Positions 1-8,310 of a DNA stretch of 64,000 nucleotides are shown piece after piece. The notes under the pieces are model-generated. The model was not told the origin of the DNA. It did not search any database and saw only the letters and a program-made list of their open reading frames with translations. A program made the translations under genes and the position numbers. Positions within the stretch are counted from its first letter, which is position 1. Every line of letters begins with the position of its first letter. This DNA is from PoT sp049331405 (GTDB lineage: Bacteria; Planctomycetota; Planctomycetia; Isosphaerales; Isosphaeraceae): positions 310,001 to 374,000 of the forward strand of contig NZ_CP186274.1 in the NCBI RefSeq assembly GCF_049331405.1, read 5' to 3'.

Positions 1-109
1 CCCTCCGAATGACGCGGCCCGAGTCCTTCCGAACCATGAGCCAGAAGGCCAAATGGGGACCCAGCCTGATAAGCATTTCAGTAGGGGTTAATGGCTGGTC
101 TTGGCCATC

Positions 110-149
110 GCAAGGTTGATGCGATAGCGTTTATCAACCTTGCAAGGTT
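110..149. repeat. Nested inverted repeats upstream of the DUF2075 gene
   Basis: An 11-bp arm at 110-120 is repeated in perfect inverse at 133-143 with a 12-base spacer, giving a stable hairpin. The right arm is also half of a separate perfect 14-bp palindrome, AACCTTGCAAGGTT, at 136-149, so the unit GCAAGGTT occurs three times in alternating orientation. The block could be a terminator of a gene off the left edge or a regulatory site for the gene that starts at 218. A TTG codon at 140 lies inside the hairpin, which argues against it being the start. Confidence 0.6.
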
Positions 150-217
150 CTCGTCCTCCGTGCCTTGCTGCGAATATGCTTGATCGCTCGCTTGCGAACA
201 ACGGCCGGAGACCGGGC

Positions 218-2191
218 ATGCCCGCATTCTATCGACGTCATTTCCGTGGGTTCCTGAACGACCACGTGGATCAGATCACAGGACGTTTGACGAACGAGGC
301 AGCCGGTGCCGGGTTCTATCAGCAAGTCCACTCACAAACCATAGCGTGGCACGCGCAGGTCGCTTTGCTCAAGGGCTGCGTAGAGAAGCTCTGCGCCGAG
401 TTTGAAGCAGGGTCATGGGAACTACTGCTCGAGTATCCGATCCCTCGGCGAGGCAAGCGGATCGATGCCGTGATCCTCGCCGGCACCGTGATCGTCGTCC
501 TCGAATTCAAGTGCGGCGCTCGCGAGTTTAGCAGCGACGCGATCGCCCAAGTGGAAGACTATTGTCTCGACCTCGGCGACTTTCATCGCGAGAGTTTCGG
601 GCGGAAGCTCATTCCGTTCTTGGTGGCGACGGAGGCTGCGAGCCGACCTCGGTCACACGTGATAGTTTCAGAGATGGTTCAATCCACATGGCTTTCGAAT
701 GGCGATGATTTTCCGACTTTGCTTGCAGAGAGTCTCCGGCTCCATAGAGATGCCGGGAGCCCACCCCTCGACCCGGTGCGTTGGGACGAGAGCGACTATG
801 CTCCGACGCCCACCATCATCGAGGCCGCGCAGGCCCTGTACGCCGGGCAGAACGTGAACGAGATCTCTCGCTGCCACTCGGGTATCGAGAATCTGACCCG
901 TACAACGGAAGCGATCATCTCCGCGGTGGATGACGCTCGTCGCCAGCGACGTAAGCTGATCTGCTTCATCACGGGGGTTCCGGGCGCAGGCAAAACGCTA
1001 GCCGGATTAAATATTGTTCACAATAAAAAGATTCACGATGGCGACCTTGGCGTCTTCCTCTCGGGCAACGGTCCGCTCGTGCGCGTGTTGACCGAGGCAC
1101 TCGCGCGAGACGCGGCTGTCCGGCTCGGCCAACCCCTCGCGCAATCTCGACGGAAAGTCGAGACCTTCATCCAGAACGTCCATCGTTTCATCGACCATTA
1201 CTTCGCCGACCCGGGCAAGATTCCGGTGGACAAGGTCGTTGTGTTCGACGAGGCGCAGCGGGCTTGGGATGCCGCCCAATCGAAGAGAAAGTTCAAACGC
1301 GATCACTCGGAACCGGAAATACTCTTGGAAATCATGAATCGCCACGAGGATTGGGCCGTGATCGTGGCTCTCGTCGGTGGCGGCCAGGAGATCAACCGGG
1401 GCGAGGCGGGGCTCTCGGAGTGGGGGAGGGCAATCGCCTCCAAGTTTCCTCACTGGGACGTCTTCGTTTCCCCGGAACTGAAAGTGGGGACGCACTCGAC
1501 GGGAGCCTGTCTTTTCGAGGAATTGCCGGAAGGGCTCGAAATCTCCGAAGACGCATCGCTCCACCTGAGTGTCAACCTCCGCTCATATAAGGCAGAGGTC
1601 CTCTCGGAGTTCGTCGACGCGATCCTGCGGCTCGATCGCAGCAGGGCTCTCTCCTTGAGAGGGAGGCTCGCCGATTTTCCTTTGGTCCTGACTCGCGACC
1701 TCGATGAGGCGAAGGAATGGCTGCGTTCGCGACGCCGCGGGCACCGGCGGGTTGGCCTGGTCGCGAGCAGCGGCGCAAGACGCCTACGTGCTCACGGGCT
1801 TAATGTCACCGCAGAACTGGACGCGGAGAATTGGTTCTTGAACGGCCCCGAGGATGTTCGATCCTCCCATTACCTGGAGGTCCCGGCGACCGAATTCGGC
1901 ATCCAAGGGCTCGAACTCGATTGGACCTGTCTCTGCTGGGGTGGTGATCTCCTACCCGAGGCCGATCGCTGGGTGTGCCGCACATTCCGGGGCACGCAAT
2001 GGCAACTCGTCCGGGATGAAACCACGAGGCGTTACGTCGTGAACAAGTACCGCGTGCTCCTCACCCGCGCCCGGGAAGGGACCGTCATCTGGGTGCCGCG
2101 TGGCGACCCTCGAGACCACACCCGACCCCCCGAGATCTACGATCGCATCGCGCTCTATCTGCAAGATTGCGGAATCGAACTACTGAGCTGA
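218..2191 (+). CDS. DUF2075-type P-loop protein: PD-(D/E)xK-like nuclease plus SF1-like helicase
   Basis: About 657 residues. The N-terminal part has a D...ExK arrangement typical of PD-(D/E)xK nucleases (IDAV near residue 82, then LEFKCG near 95). A Walker A motif GVPGAGKT lies at about 253, a DEAQ Walker B further on, and helicase-like late motifs EFGIQGLE and VLLTRARE near the C terminus. This order matches DUF2075/Schlafen-AAA-like proteins, which are often found in defence or mobile regions (family knowledge). The ATG at 218 is preferred because MPAFYRR is a usual family start and GGAG sits upstream; ATG 176 and TTG 140 are in frame. Codons such as aat-att-gtt in the middle are AT-richer than in neighbouring genes, and the gene stands alone, so transfer is possible. 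Substrate unknown. Confidence 0.8.
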   Translation: MPAFYRRHFRGFLNDHVDQITGRLTNEAAGAGFYQQVHSQTIAWHAQVALLKGCVEKLCAEFEAGSWELLLEYPIPRRGKRIDAVILAGTVIVVLEFKCGAREFSSDAIAQVEDYCLDLGDFHRESFGRKLIPFLVATEAASRPRSHVIVSEMVQSTWLSNGDDFPTLLAESLRLHRDAGSPPLDPVRWDESDYAPTPTIIEAAQALYAGQNVNEISRCHSGIENLTRTTEAIISAVDDARRQRRKLICFITGVPGAGKTLAGLNIVHNKKIHDGDLGVFLSGNGPLVRVLTEALARDAAVRLGQPLAQSRRKVETFIQNVHRFIDHYFADPGKIPVDKVVVFDEAQRAWDAAQSKRKFKRDHSEPEILLEIMNRHEDWAVIVALVGGGQEINRGEAGLSEWGRAIASKFPHWDVFVSPELKVGTHSTGACLFEELPEGLEISEDASLHLSVNLRSYKAEVLSEFVDAILRLDRSRALSLRGRLADFPLVLTRDLDEAKEWLRSRRRGHRRVGLVASSGARRLRAHGLNVTAELDAENWFLNGPEDVRSSHYLEVPATEFGIQGLELDWTCLCWGGDLLPEADRWVCRTFRGTQWQLVRDETTRRYVVNKYRVLLTRAREGTVIWVPRGDPRDHTRPPEIYDRIALYLQDCGIELLS

Positions 2192-2289
2192 AGAATAGGT
2201 TTTGATTTTTAAAATTCCTCTTATTAATTATTGTATTAAATAGTCTCTAGACCTTGATGATCGCGGTCGGGCGACGCAAGGCCGCGCAG
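2192..2289. other. AT-rich intergenic stretch
   Basis: The first 60 bases after the DUF2075 stop are mostly A and T, in sharp contrast with the rest of the window. No gene is visible. It may hold a T-rich termination signal or mark the edge of acquired DNA. Confidence 0.5.
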
Positions 2290-2326
2290 CGAGACGGCGG
2301 CATCCGGGGGGGATGCCGCCGTCTCG
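2290..2326. terminator. Bidirectional hairpin between convergent genes
   Basis: A perfect 16-bp stem (2290-2305 with 2311-2326) and a five-G loop lie between the DUF2075 gene and the convergent efflux operon. No strong T run follows on either strand, so termination efficiency is uncertain, but position and strength of the stem fit a shared terminator. Confidence 0.65.
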
Positions 2327-2358
2327 TGGGTGAGGTGATAGATAGTAGGTAAGGCGCG

Positions 2359-5300
2359 TCAGGACGAATGGGCGTGGGCAGGCTCCTGAAAATGGGGGGC
2401 GGGGGGCTCGGCGTGAGTGGTTGATTCAGCCGCAGGCTCGGTCCGGTGGCCGCGGAGGCGGATGGAGAGCTTGCGGAGGACGACGTAGAAGGCCGGGGTC
2501 AGGAAGAGGCCGAAGAGGGTGACGCCGAGCATGCCGCTGAAGACGGTGGTGCCAAGCACTTGCCGCATCTCGTAGCCGGGGCCGACCGCCCTGGCGAGCG
2601 GGAGGACGCCGAGGATGAACGCGAACGACGTCATGATGATCGGCCGCAAACGCAGGCGGCAGGCCTCGACGGCGGCCTCGTAGGGGGTGAGGCCATGCTC
2701 CTCCTGGTGCTTGGCGAACTCCACGATGAGCACGGCGTTCTTGGCCGCCAGGCCGATAAGGACCACGAAGCTGATCTGCGTGATCAGGTTGTTGTCCATG
2801 CCTCGGAGCCAGACACCGCCCAACGCGAACGGCAGGCAGATCGGCGCGATCAGGATGATCGCCAGGGGGAGCGTCCAACTCTCGTACTCGGCCGAGTGGA
2901 CGAGGAAGACGAAGAGCACGCAGAGTGGGAAGATGTAGAGCGCCGAGTTCCCCGCGAGCTGCTCCTGATAGGCGATGTCGGTCCACTCGATCGTCATCCC
3001 CTGCGGGAGGATTTCTTTGGCGAGGCGTTCGATGGTCGCGATGGCCTGGCCGGAGCTGAAGCCGGGGGAGGTGTCCCCCTGGACTTCGGCAGATGGATAC
3101 ATGTTGTAGCGGACGACGCGATCGGGGCCGGTCTCCCAGCGCACGTCGACCACCGAGCCGAGCGGGACCATCTCGCCGGTCGCGTTCCTCGCCTTGAGCT
3201 GGTCGATGTCGTCGGCCGTGTCGCGGAACTTCTCCTCCGCCTGCGCCCGCACCTGGAAGGTCCGGCCGTACAGGTTGAAGTCATTGACATACGCCGACCC
3301 GAGGTTCACCTGCAATGCGTCGAAGACGTTCGTCAGCGGAATGTCGAGCATCTGGGCCTTGACCCGGTCGACGTCGGCGAAGATCTGCGGAGTGCCGGCG
3401 CCGTAGATGGTAAAGACGCCCGCGAGGGCCGGCTCTTTTCTCGCCGCGGCGATCAGCTCCTGCGTCGCATCCTGGAGCGCCCGGGCGCCGTGCCCCTGGC
3501 GATCCTGCACCAGGAACTTGTAGCCGCCCGAGGTCCCCAGGCCCTGCACGGGCGGGGCGGGGATGACGAAGATGTTGGCGTCGGGGATCTGCATCAGCTC
3601 CTTCTGCACCGAAGCCAGCTCCTTGAGGATGTTCGGCTGGTCGTGCGGATCCTTGCGCTCATGCGGCAGAGGAGGCCCGAAGAAGATCACCGCCGCACTC
3701 GGGTTGTTGGATCGGGCCGCACCCGAGTAGCCGACGAACTCCACCGTGTGGCCGACCACCTTGTTCTTGCGGATGATCGCGCTGGCACGCCGGACGATCT
3801 CGTCGGTACGCTCCAGCGAGGCCCCGTCCGGGAGCTGGATCACGGTGATGAGGTATCCCTTGTCCTGCCGCGGGATGAAGCCCGAGGGGACGACCTTGAA
3901 GCCGTAGCCGGTCAGGCCGATCAGCACGGCGTAGAGCAGCAAGGGGATCGCGAGGCGTCGGAGGAGCCAGCCGACCGTCGCCGCGTATCGGCTGCTCACG
4001 CGGTCGAACAGGCGGTTGAAGAGGCGGAAGAACCAGCCGAGGACGAAGTCCCAGGCGCGGCCGAACCGATCCTTGCGGGCTCCATGCGGTTGCAAGAGGA
4101 TCGCGCAGAGCGCGGGGCTGAGCGTCAGCGAGACGAATGCGGATATCAGGGTTGATACCGCGATCGTCAGGGCGAACTGGCGGTAGAACTGCCCGCTGAT
4201 CCCCGAGATGAACGCCGTGGGGACGAACACCGCCGAGAGCCCGACCGCGATGGCGATGACCGCCGCGGTGACCTCGTCCATCGCTTTATGTGCGGCCGCC
4301 CGAGGCGCAAGGCCGGCGGCGATGTGCCGCTCGACGTTCTCGACCACCACGATGGCGTCGTCGACCACGATGCCGATGGCCAGCACCAGGCCGAAGAGCG
4401 AGAGCATGTTCAGCGAGAACCCGAACGCCGACATCGCGGCGAACGTGCCGACCAGCGAGACCGGGATGGCGATCAAAGGGATCAGGGTCGCCCGCCAGTT
4501 CTGGAGGAAGACGAGCACCACGATCACGACGAGGATTGCCGCTTCGTACAGGGTGTGGATCACCGAGTCGATCGACTCGCGGACGAAGACCGTCGGGTTG
4601 TAGGCGATCCGGTACGTGAGGCCCTCGGGGAAGTCCTTGGAGAGCCGCTCGATCGTCTGCTGGAGGGCGGCGGCGGTCGCCAGGGCGTTGGAGCCGGGGC
4701 GCTGGGTGATGGCCATACCGACGCCCGTCTCGCCATCGACGTAGCTGTTGATGGTGTAGTCGCGGGCTCCCAGCTCGATCCGGGCGACGTCGCTGACGCG
4801 GACGACGCGGCCGTCGTCCCCCGTCTTGACGATGATGTCGGCGAACTGCTTGGGCTCGGCGAGCCGGCCGAGGGTCTTCACCGTGAGCTGGAAATCCCCC
4901 TTGGTCGACTGCGGGGCCTGGCCGACGACCCCCGAGGCCACCTGGAGGTTCTGCGACTGCATCGCCCGCACCACGTCGGAGGGGACCAGCGACAGGTGCG
5001 AGAGCTGCTCGGGGTCGAGCCAGACCCGCATGCTGTACTCGCGGAGGCCGGGCGTCGTGATCGACCCGACCCCCTCGATCCGGGCCAGGGCGTCGCGCAC
5101 CTGGATCAGAGCATAATTACTGAGGTAGAGTTGGTCATAGCGCTTGTCGGGCGAGACCAGATGGATGACCATGAGGATATCCGGCGACGCCTTGAGCGTC
5201 GTGACCCCCTGGCGACGGACCTCCTCGGGCAGACGAGGCTCGGCCGTCGCCACGCGGTTCTGCACGAGCACCTGGGCGTTGTCGAGGTCGGCGCCCAGGC

Positions 5301-5589
5301 GGAACGTGACGGTCAGCTCCATCTGGCCGTCCACGGTGCATTGCGAGGACATATAAAGCATGTCCTCGACGCCGTTGACCTCCTGCTCGATCGGCGTGGC
5401 CACCGTGTCGGCGATGACCTCGGGCGAGGCCCCCGGGTAGCTCGCCCGCACGACGATCGTCGGCGGCACGATGTCGGGGTACTGGGCCGCCGGCAGCCCG
5501 AGGTAGGAGATCCCCCCGAAGATGGTGATCACGATCGAGACGACCGTGGCGAAGATCGGCCGATCGATGAAGAAATGTGCGATCTTCAT
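2359..5589 (-). CDS. RND multidrug efflux permease (HAE1/AcrB-MexB type)
   Basis: 1076 residues, the normal length for HAE1 inner-membrane pumps that exchange protons for drugs and form a tripartite complex with a fusion protein and an outer-membrane channel. The N terminus shows the family start (FFIDRPIFA, then a long hydrophobic helix), the porter region PAAQYPDI and TPIEQEVNGV, and the proton-relay helix with the Asp pair D410-D411 in GIVVDDAIVVVENVE. The start at 5589 is chosen over an upstream extension because AAGGG precedes it and the sequence MKIAHFFIDRPIF is typical. Its start overlaps the stop of the fusion-protein gene as ATGA, so the two are translationally coupled. No TolC-like gene follows in this window. 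Confidence 0.95.
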   Translation of the reverse strand: MKIAHFFIDRPIFATVVSIVITIFGGISYLGLPAAQYPDIVPPTIVVRASYPGASPEVIADTVATPIEQEVNGVEDMLYMSSQCTVDGQMELTVTFRLGADLDNAQVLVQNRVATAEPRLPEEVRRQGVTTLKASPDILMVIHLVSPDKRYDQLYLSNYALIQVRDALARIEGVGSITTPGLREYSMRVWLDPEQLSHLSLVPSDVVRAMQSQNLQVASGVVGQAPQSTKGDFQLTVKTLGRLAEPKQFADIIVKTGDDGRVVRVSDVARIELGARDYTINSYVDGETGVGMAITQRPGSNALATAAALQQTIERLSKDFPEGLTYRIAYNPTVFVRESIDSVIHTLYEAAILVVIVVLVFLQNWRATLIPLIAIPVSLVGTFAAMSAFGFSLNMLSLFGLVLAIGIVVDDAIVVVENVERHIAAGLAPRAAAHKAMDEVTAAVIAIAVGLSAVFVPTAFISGISGQFYRQFALTIAVSTLISAFVSLTLSPALCAILLQPHGARKDRFGRAWDFVLGWFFRLFNRLFDRVSSRYAATVGWLLRRLAIPLLLYAVLIGLTGYGFKVVPSGFIPRQDKGYLITVIQLPDGASLERTDEIVRRASAIIRKNKVVGHTVEFVGYSGAARSNNPSAAVIFFGPPLPHERKDPHDQPNILKELASVQKELMQIPDANIFVIPAPPVQGLGTSGGYKFLVQDRQGHGARALQDATQELIAAARKEPALAGVFTIYGAGTPQIFADVDRVKAQMLDIPLTNVFDALQVNLGSAYVNDFNLYGRTFQVRAQAEEKFRDTADDIDQLKARNATGEMVPLGSVVDVRWETGPDRVVRYNMYPSAEVQGDTSPGFSSGQAIATIERLAKEILPQGMTIEWTDIAYQEQLAGNSALYIFPLCVLFVFLVHSAEYESWTLPLAIILIAPICLPFALGGVWLRGMDNNLITQISFVVLIGLAAKNAVLIVEFAKHQEEHGLTPYEAAVEACRLRLRPIIMTSFAFILGVLPLARAVGPGYEMRQVLGTTVFSGMLGVTLFGLFLTPAFYVVLRKLSIRLRGHRTEPAAESTTHAEPPAPHFQEPAHAHSS

Positions 5590-7070
5590 GGCATCCCTTT
5601 CGTGCGGGAATCCCGGGTGGTCGATTCGTTCGCGGCCGTCGGGGTCGAAGGCTCGGCGAGGCCGAGTCGGGGCGCCTCCCCCAGGCCGAACGTGGGCTCG
5701 GCCGAGGTCGCCCGGCTGCTCGTGTACGAGGGGAGCCATCGCTCCTTGGGAAGCGGCTGGGCGTCGTCGGGGAGCCCGTCGTTGACGGCGACCGTCTCCT
5801 CGAACGTCGCCTCGACCTGTCCCCCGGGGCGGACCCGCTGGAGGCCGCGGAGGAGGATCTTCTCGCTCCCCTCGAGCCCTTCCCGGACGATCCGGAGTCC
5901 CTGGACGCGCCGACCGATCTCGACCTTCTGGCGCCGAACCTTGTTGTCCGGCTCGATCACCAGGACATATTTCTCGGATTGGTCGGTGCCGATCGCCGAG
6001 TCGGGGATCAGGACGGCCTCATATCGTCCGCTCCCGGGGATCCGCACCTTGGCGAAGAGGCCCGGGGTCAGGCCCATATCCGGGTTCGGCAGGATGGCCC
6101 GGCCTCGCATGGTGGCCGTCCTGCGATCCATCCGGTTGTCGAGGAAATCGAGGTGCCCCTGGTGCGCGAAGCCCTTCGACTCGTCGGAGAGCCCGACGTA
6201 GACGGGGAGCTTCGAGCGGCGGAGGTCGGAGAGCTTGCCGGCCTCGGCCAGGCGCTTGTACTTGAGGAACGAGCGCTCGTCGGCGTCGAAGTAGCAGTGG
6301 ATCGGGTCGAGCGAGACGATGGTCGTCAGCAGCGTGGCCTGGTCGGTCCCGCCGCTGATCAGGTTGCCGTCGGTGACGACGCGGTTGCTCACCATGCCGG
6401 TGACCGGGGCGCGGACCTCGGTGTACCCGAGGTTCAGGCGGGCGTTCGCCAGTTGCGACCTGGCGGCCCTGGTGTCGGCCGCGGCCGTGACGACCGCCGC
6501 CTTGGCCAGGGCGATCCGGGCAACCTTCACGTCGAGGTCGGCGCTCGTTTGCTTGTACGTCGTCTCGCGGGTGTCGAGTTCCTCCTGGGGTGCCGCGTTC
6601 CTGGCGTGGAGCTGCCGGGCGCGTCTGAGCATCAGGCCGGCGAGCTCGCGCTGGGACTCGGTGGAGCGGACCTCGGCCTCGGCCTGGATCCGCTGGGCCT
6701 CGGCCTCCTGCTCCCTCGCCAACGCCCTGGCGAGGTCGGCCTCGGCCTGCTCGACGGCCAGGCGGAAGGGTCTCTGGTCGAGGATGCAGAGCAGGTCCCC
6801 CTTCTTGACGATCTGCCCCTCCACGAAGTGCGTCGAGTCGAGGTGTCCGCTCACGCGTGCCCGCACCTCGACCTCCTCAATCGGGTCGATCCGCCCGACG
6901 TACTCGTCCCACTCGACGATGGCCTTGCGGACGGGCGTCGTCGCGACGACCTTCGCCGGGCCGGGGGCCGGGGGGGGAGCCGTCGGCGTGCAGCCGACGA
7001 CCAGGAGCGGCACGAGCCAGGGCGCCCGGAACCCCGAGCGAAAAGCCCAGCGGCTGGACTCGGATTTCAT
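5586..7070 (-). CDS. RND efflux membrane-fusion lipoprotein (HlyD/AcrA family)
   Basis: 494 residues. A lipoprotein signal ends in LLVVGC, so the protein is probably anchored in the periplasmic face of a membrane. The order is typical of AcrA-type adaptors: first barrel strand (VRARVSGHLD), a long alpha-hairpin rich in Glu, Ala and Arg, the second lipoyl half (LGYTEVRAPVTGMVSNR), then the beta-barrel and membrane-proximal domains (VYVGLSDE, LTPGLFAKVRIPG). The start at 7070 is preferred over ATG 7076 because AAGGTG is spaced better for it. It lies 181 bp downstream of the MarR gene, with an operator in the gap, and overlaps the pump gene by four bases. It should link the pump to an outer-membrane channel encoded elsewhere. 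Confidence 0.93.
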   Translation of the reverse strand: MKSESSRWAFRSGFRAPWLVPLLVVGCTPTAPPPAPGPAKVVATTPVRKAIVEWDEYVGRIDPIEEVEVRARVSGHLDSTHFVEGQIVKKGDLLCILDQRPFRLAVEQAEADLARALAREQEAEAQRIQAEAEVRSTESQRELAGLMLRRARQLHARNAAPQEELDTRETTYKQTSADLDVKVARIALAKAAVVTAAADTRAARSQLANARLNLGYTEVRAPVTGMVSNRVVTDGNLISGGTDQATLLTTIVSLDPIHCYFDADERSFLKYKRLAEAGKLSDLRRSKLPVYVGLSDESKGFAHQGHLDFLDNRMDRRTATMRGRAILPNPDMGLTPGLFAKVRIPGSGRYEAVLIPDSAIGTDQSEKYVLVIEPDNKVRRQKVEIGRRVQGLRIVREGLEGSEKILLRGLQRVRPGGQVEATFEETVAVNDGLPDDAQPLPKERWLPSYTSSRATSAEPTFGLGEAPRLGLAEPSTPTAANESTTRDSRTKGMP

Positions 7071-7152
7071 GATCATCACCTTATGACTGTGGGCTCTCGC
7101 CGCGGGCCGCAACCCGCCTTCATCCGCCGAGCGAGGCCGGGTCGATTTGGCC

Positions 7153-7164
7153 TTGTATATACAA
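7153..7164. promoter_or_regulatory. Palindromic operator upstream of the fusion-protein gene
   Basis: TTGTATATACAA is a perfect 12-bp palindrome, 82 bp before the fusion-protein start. Together with CACG after it, it matches 15 of 16 bases of a second site upstream of the MarR gene at 7726. MarR proteins commonly bind AT-rich palindromes of this kind, so it is inferred to be the MarR operator. Confidence 0.75.
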
Positions 7165-7251
7165 CACGAGAGATGGAGTTTGTGCGTGCTCGGCATTCCC
7201 CCCCGGATCGGTCCGATCCCGGAAAAAGGGGAGGGCCTGCTGATGTTTGGA

Positions 7252-7695
7252 TCAGTCGTCCTCAAGGTCGCCGAGGCGTCCGTCCTCGGAGGCCTGGTAG
7301 AGCTCGCGGACGAGGTCGGGGCCGAGGCGTGCCACGGTCTCGGCCTGGGCCTCATCCCAGGCGGGCTTGAGCGTGCGGAGCAGGGCGAGGCCCTTATCCG
7401 TCGGCTCGAGCAAGAGACCTCGGCCGACGCCGGGGGTCGAGGTGATCCAGCCGTTCTCGACGAGCCGTTCCATGTCCCGGCTCAGGGTCGACCGCTCGAG
7501 TTGCAGGCGCCGGCAGACACCGGCGGGGGCGATCGGACCCTTCAGGGCGACGACCGTGAGGATGTTGATCTGACTCGACCTGACGCCATAAGGCCGGAGC
7601 TTCGCGTCGAAGATGCCGCTGACGATCCGGTTCAACGCCCGGATCCGGCCCACCAGGCATTCGGCGGCGATCTGATCCAGGTATTCTTCCCCCAT
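7252..7695 (-). CDS. MarR-family transcriptional regulator of the efflux operon
   Basis: 147 residues, the usual MarR length. The N-terminal dimer helix (VGRIRALNRIV) is followed by a winged helix-turn-helix with the recognition region LQLERSTLSRDMERLVENGWI and a wing near GVGRGLLLEPTDKG, then a long C-terminal dimerisation helix. The start at 7695 has AAGGAGAT at good spacing. Longer in-frame extensions run through the operator region and are rejected. The gene precedes the fusion-protein and pump genes on the same strand, and two matching palindromes sit before it and before the next gene, so it most likely represses the whole set and itself and is released by a small ligand. Confidence 0.92.
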   Translation of the reverse strand: MGEEYLDQIAAECLVGRIRALNRIVSGIFDAKLRPYGVRSSQINILTVVALKGPIAPAGVCRRLQLERSTLSRDMERLVENGWITSTPGVGRGLLLEPTDKGLALLRTLKPAWDEAQAETVARLGPDLVRELYQASEDGRLGDLEDD

Positions 7696-7725
7696 CGGCG
7701 GATCTCCTTCGTGTTCGTCGCCGAA

Positions 7726-7737
7726 TTGTATATGCAA
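7726..7737. promoter_or_regulatory. Palindromic operator upstream of the MarR gene
   Basis: TTGTATATGCAA, one mismatch from a perfect palindrome, lies 31 bp upstream of the MarR start. With the following CACG it matches the site at 7153-7168 in 15 of 16 bases. It is inferred to mediate autoregulation. Confidence 0.75.
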
Positions 7738-7835
7738 CACGGGCCGAAGGTCAACCTCTGGCATTGTGAATTGTGTCGTGACCTGGGCCATGCTCGGGAG
7801 GCATGGAACTGAAAATAAAGCGGAATCTCCGCCCC

Positions 7836-7877
7836 TTGACGTTACTGTGAACCTAGTAGATACTGTGTTCATAGTAA
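7836..7877 (+). promoter_or_regulatory. Promoter with tandem BlaI-type dyads
   Basis: A candidate promoter TTGACG (7836-7841), 17-base spacer, GATACT (7859-7864) is covered by two 16-bp dyads of the form TACT-N8-AGTA at 7843-7858 and 7861-7876. The two agree at 13 of 16 positions and are 18 bp apart centre to centre. The pair together also forms an imperfect inverted repeat (7842-7852 with 7867-7877). BlaI/MecI repressors bind paired dyads over their own promoter (family knowledge), although the known consensus is TACA/TGTA, so the site here is a variant. Confidence 0.75.
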
Positions 7878-7908
7878 TCGGGTCTTCGGGAGGGGAGGAG
7901 CGATCTCG

Positions 7909-8310
7909 ATGCCGCAGGCACGCCCGTCGGAGTTGGAGTTGCAGGTGCTCTCGGTCCTCTGGGACCGGGGCCCGTCGTCGGTACGCGCCGTGATGGAGGC
8001 GATGCCGGACGGCAAGGATCGTGCTTATACGACCTTGCTGTCGGTGATGCAGGTGCTGGAGAAGAAGAAGCTGGTGGGGCACACTCAGCAGGGTCAGGCG
8101 AACGTCTACCACCCGCTGAAGAAGCGCGAGCAGGTGCTCAGGCCGATGATGAAGGACCTGCTCCGGAACGTCTTCGGCGGCAGCCCCGCGCGGGCCCTGC
8201 AGTTCCTGCTCGACGGCAACTCGGTGGACGAGGCCGAGCTGTCGAAGATCCGGAGCGTCATCAAGGAAGTCGAGGAGGAAACCGGCCGGAAGGAGGAGGA
8301 CGCATCATGA
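7909..8310 (+). CDS. BlaI/MecI-family repressor
   Basis: 133 residues, the family length. The N-terminal winged helix is recognisable (SELELQVLSVLWDRGPSSVRAVMEAM, then YTTLLSVMQVLEKKKLVGH) and the C-terminal dimer part ends in a charged helix. GGAGGGGAGGAG lies before the ATG. The stop overlaps the start of the M56 protease gene as ATGA, so the two are coupled, as for blaI-blaR1. Planctomycetes carry many such pairs with no link to beta-lactams (general knowledge). Here it probably represses its own operon through the tandem dyads upstream, and the partner protease may relieve repression by cleaving it. Confidence 0.92.
   Translation: MPQARPSELELQVLSVLWDRGPSSVRAVMEAMPDGKDRAYTTLLSVMQVLEKKKLVGHTQQGQANVYHPLKKREQVLRPMMKDLLRNVFGGSPARALQFLLDGNSVDEAELSKIRSVIKEVEEETGRKEEDAS

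Noticed and set aside
2446..7370. Several long open frames antisense to the efflux operon
   Set aside because: They mirror the high-GC codon pattern of the real genes, have Arg/Asp/Glu-rich unnatural composition and no domain.
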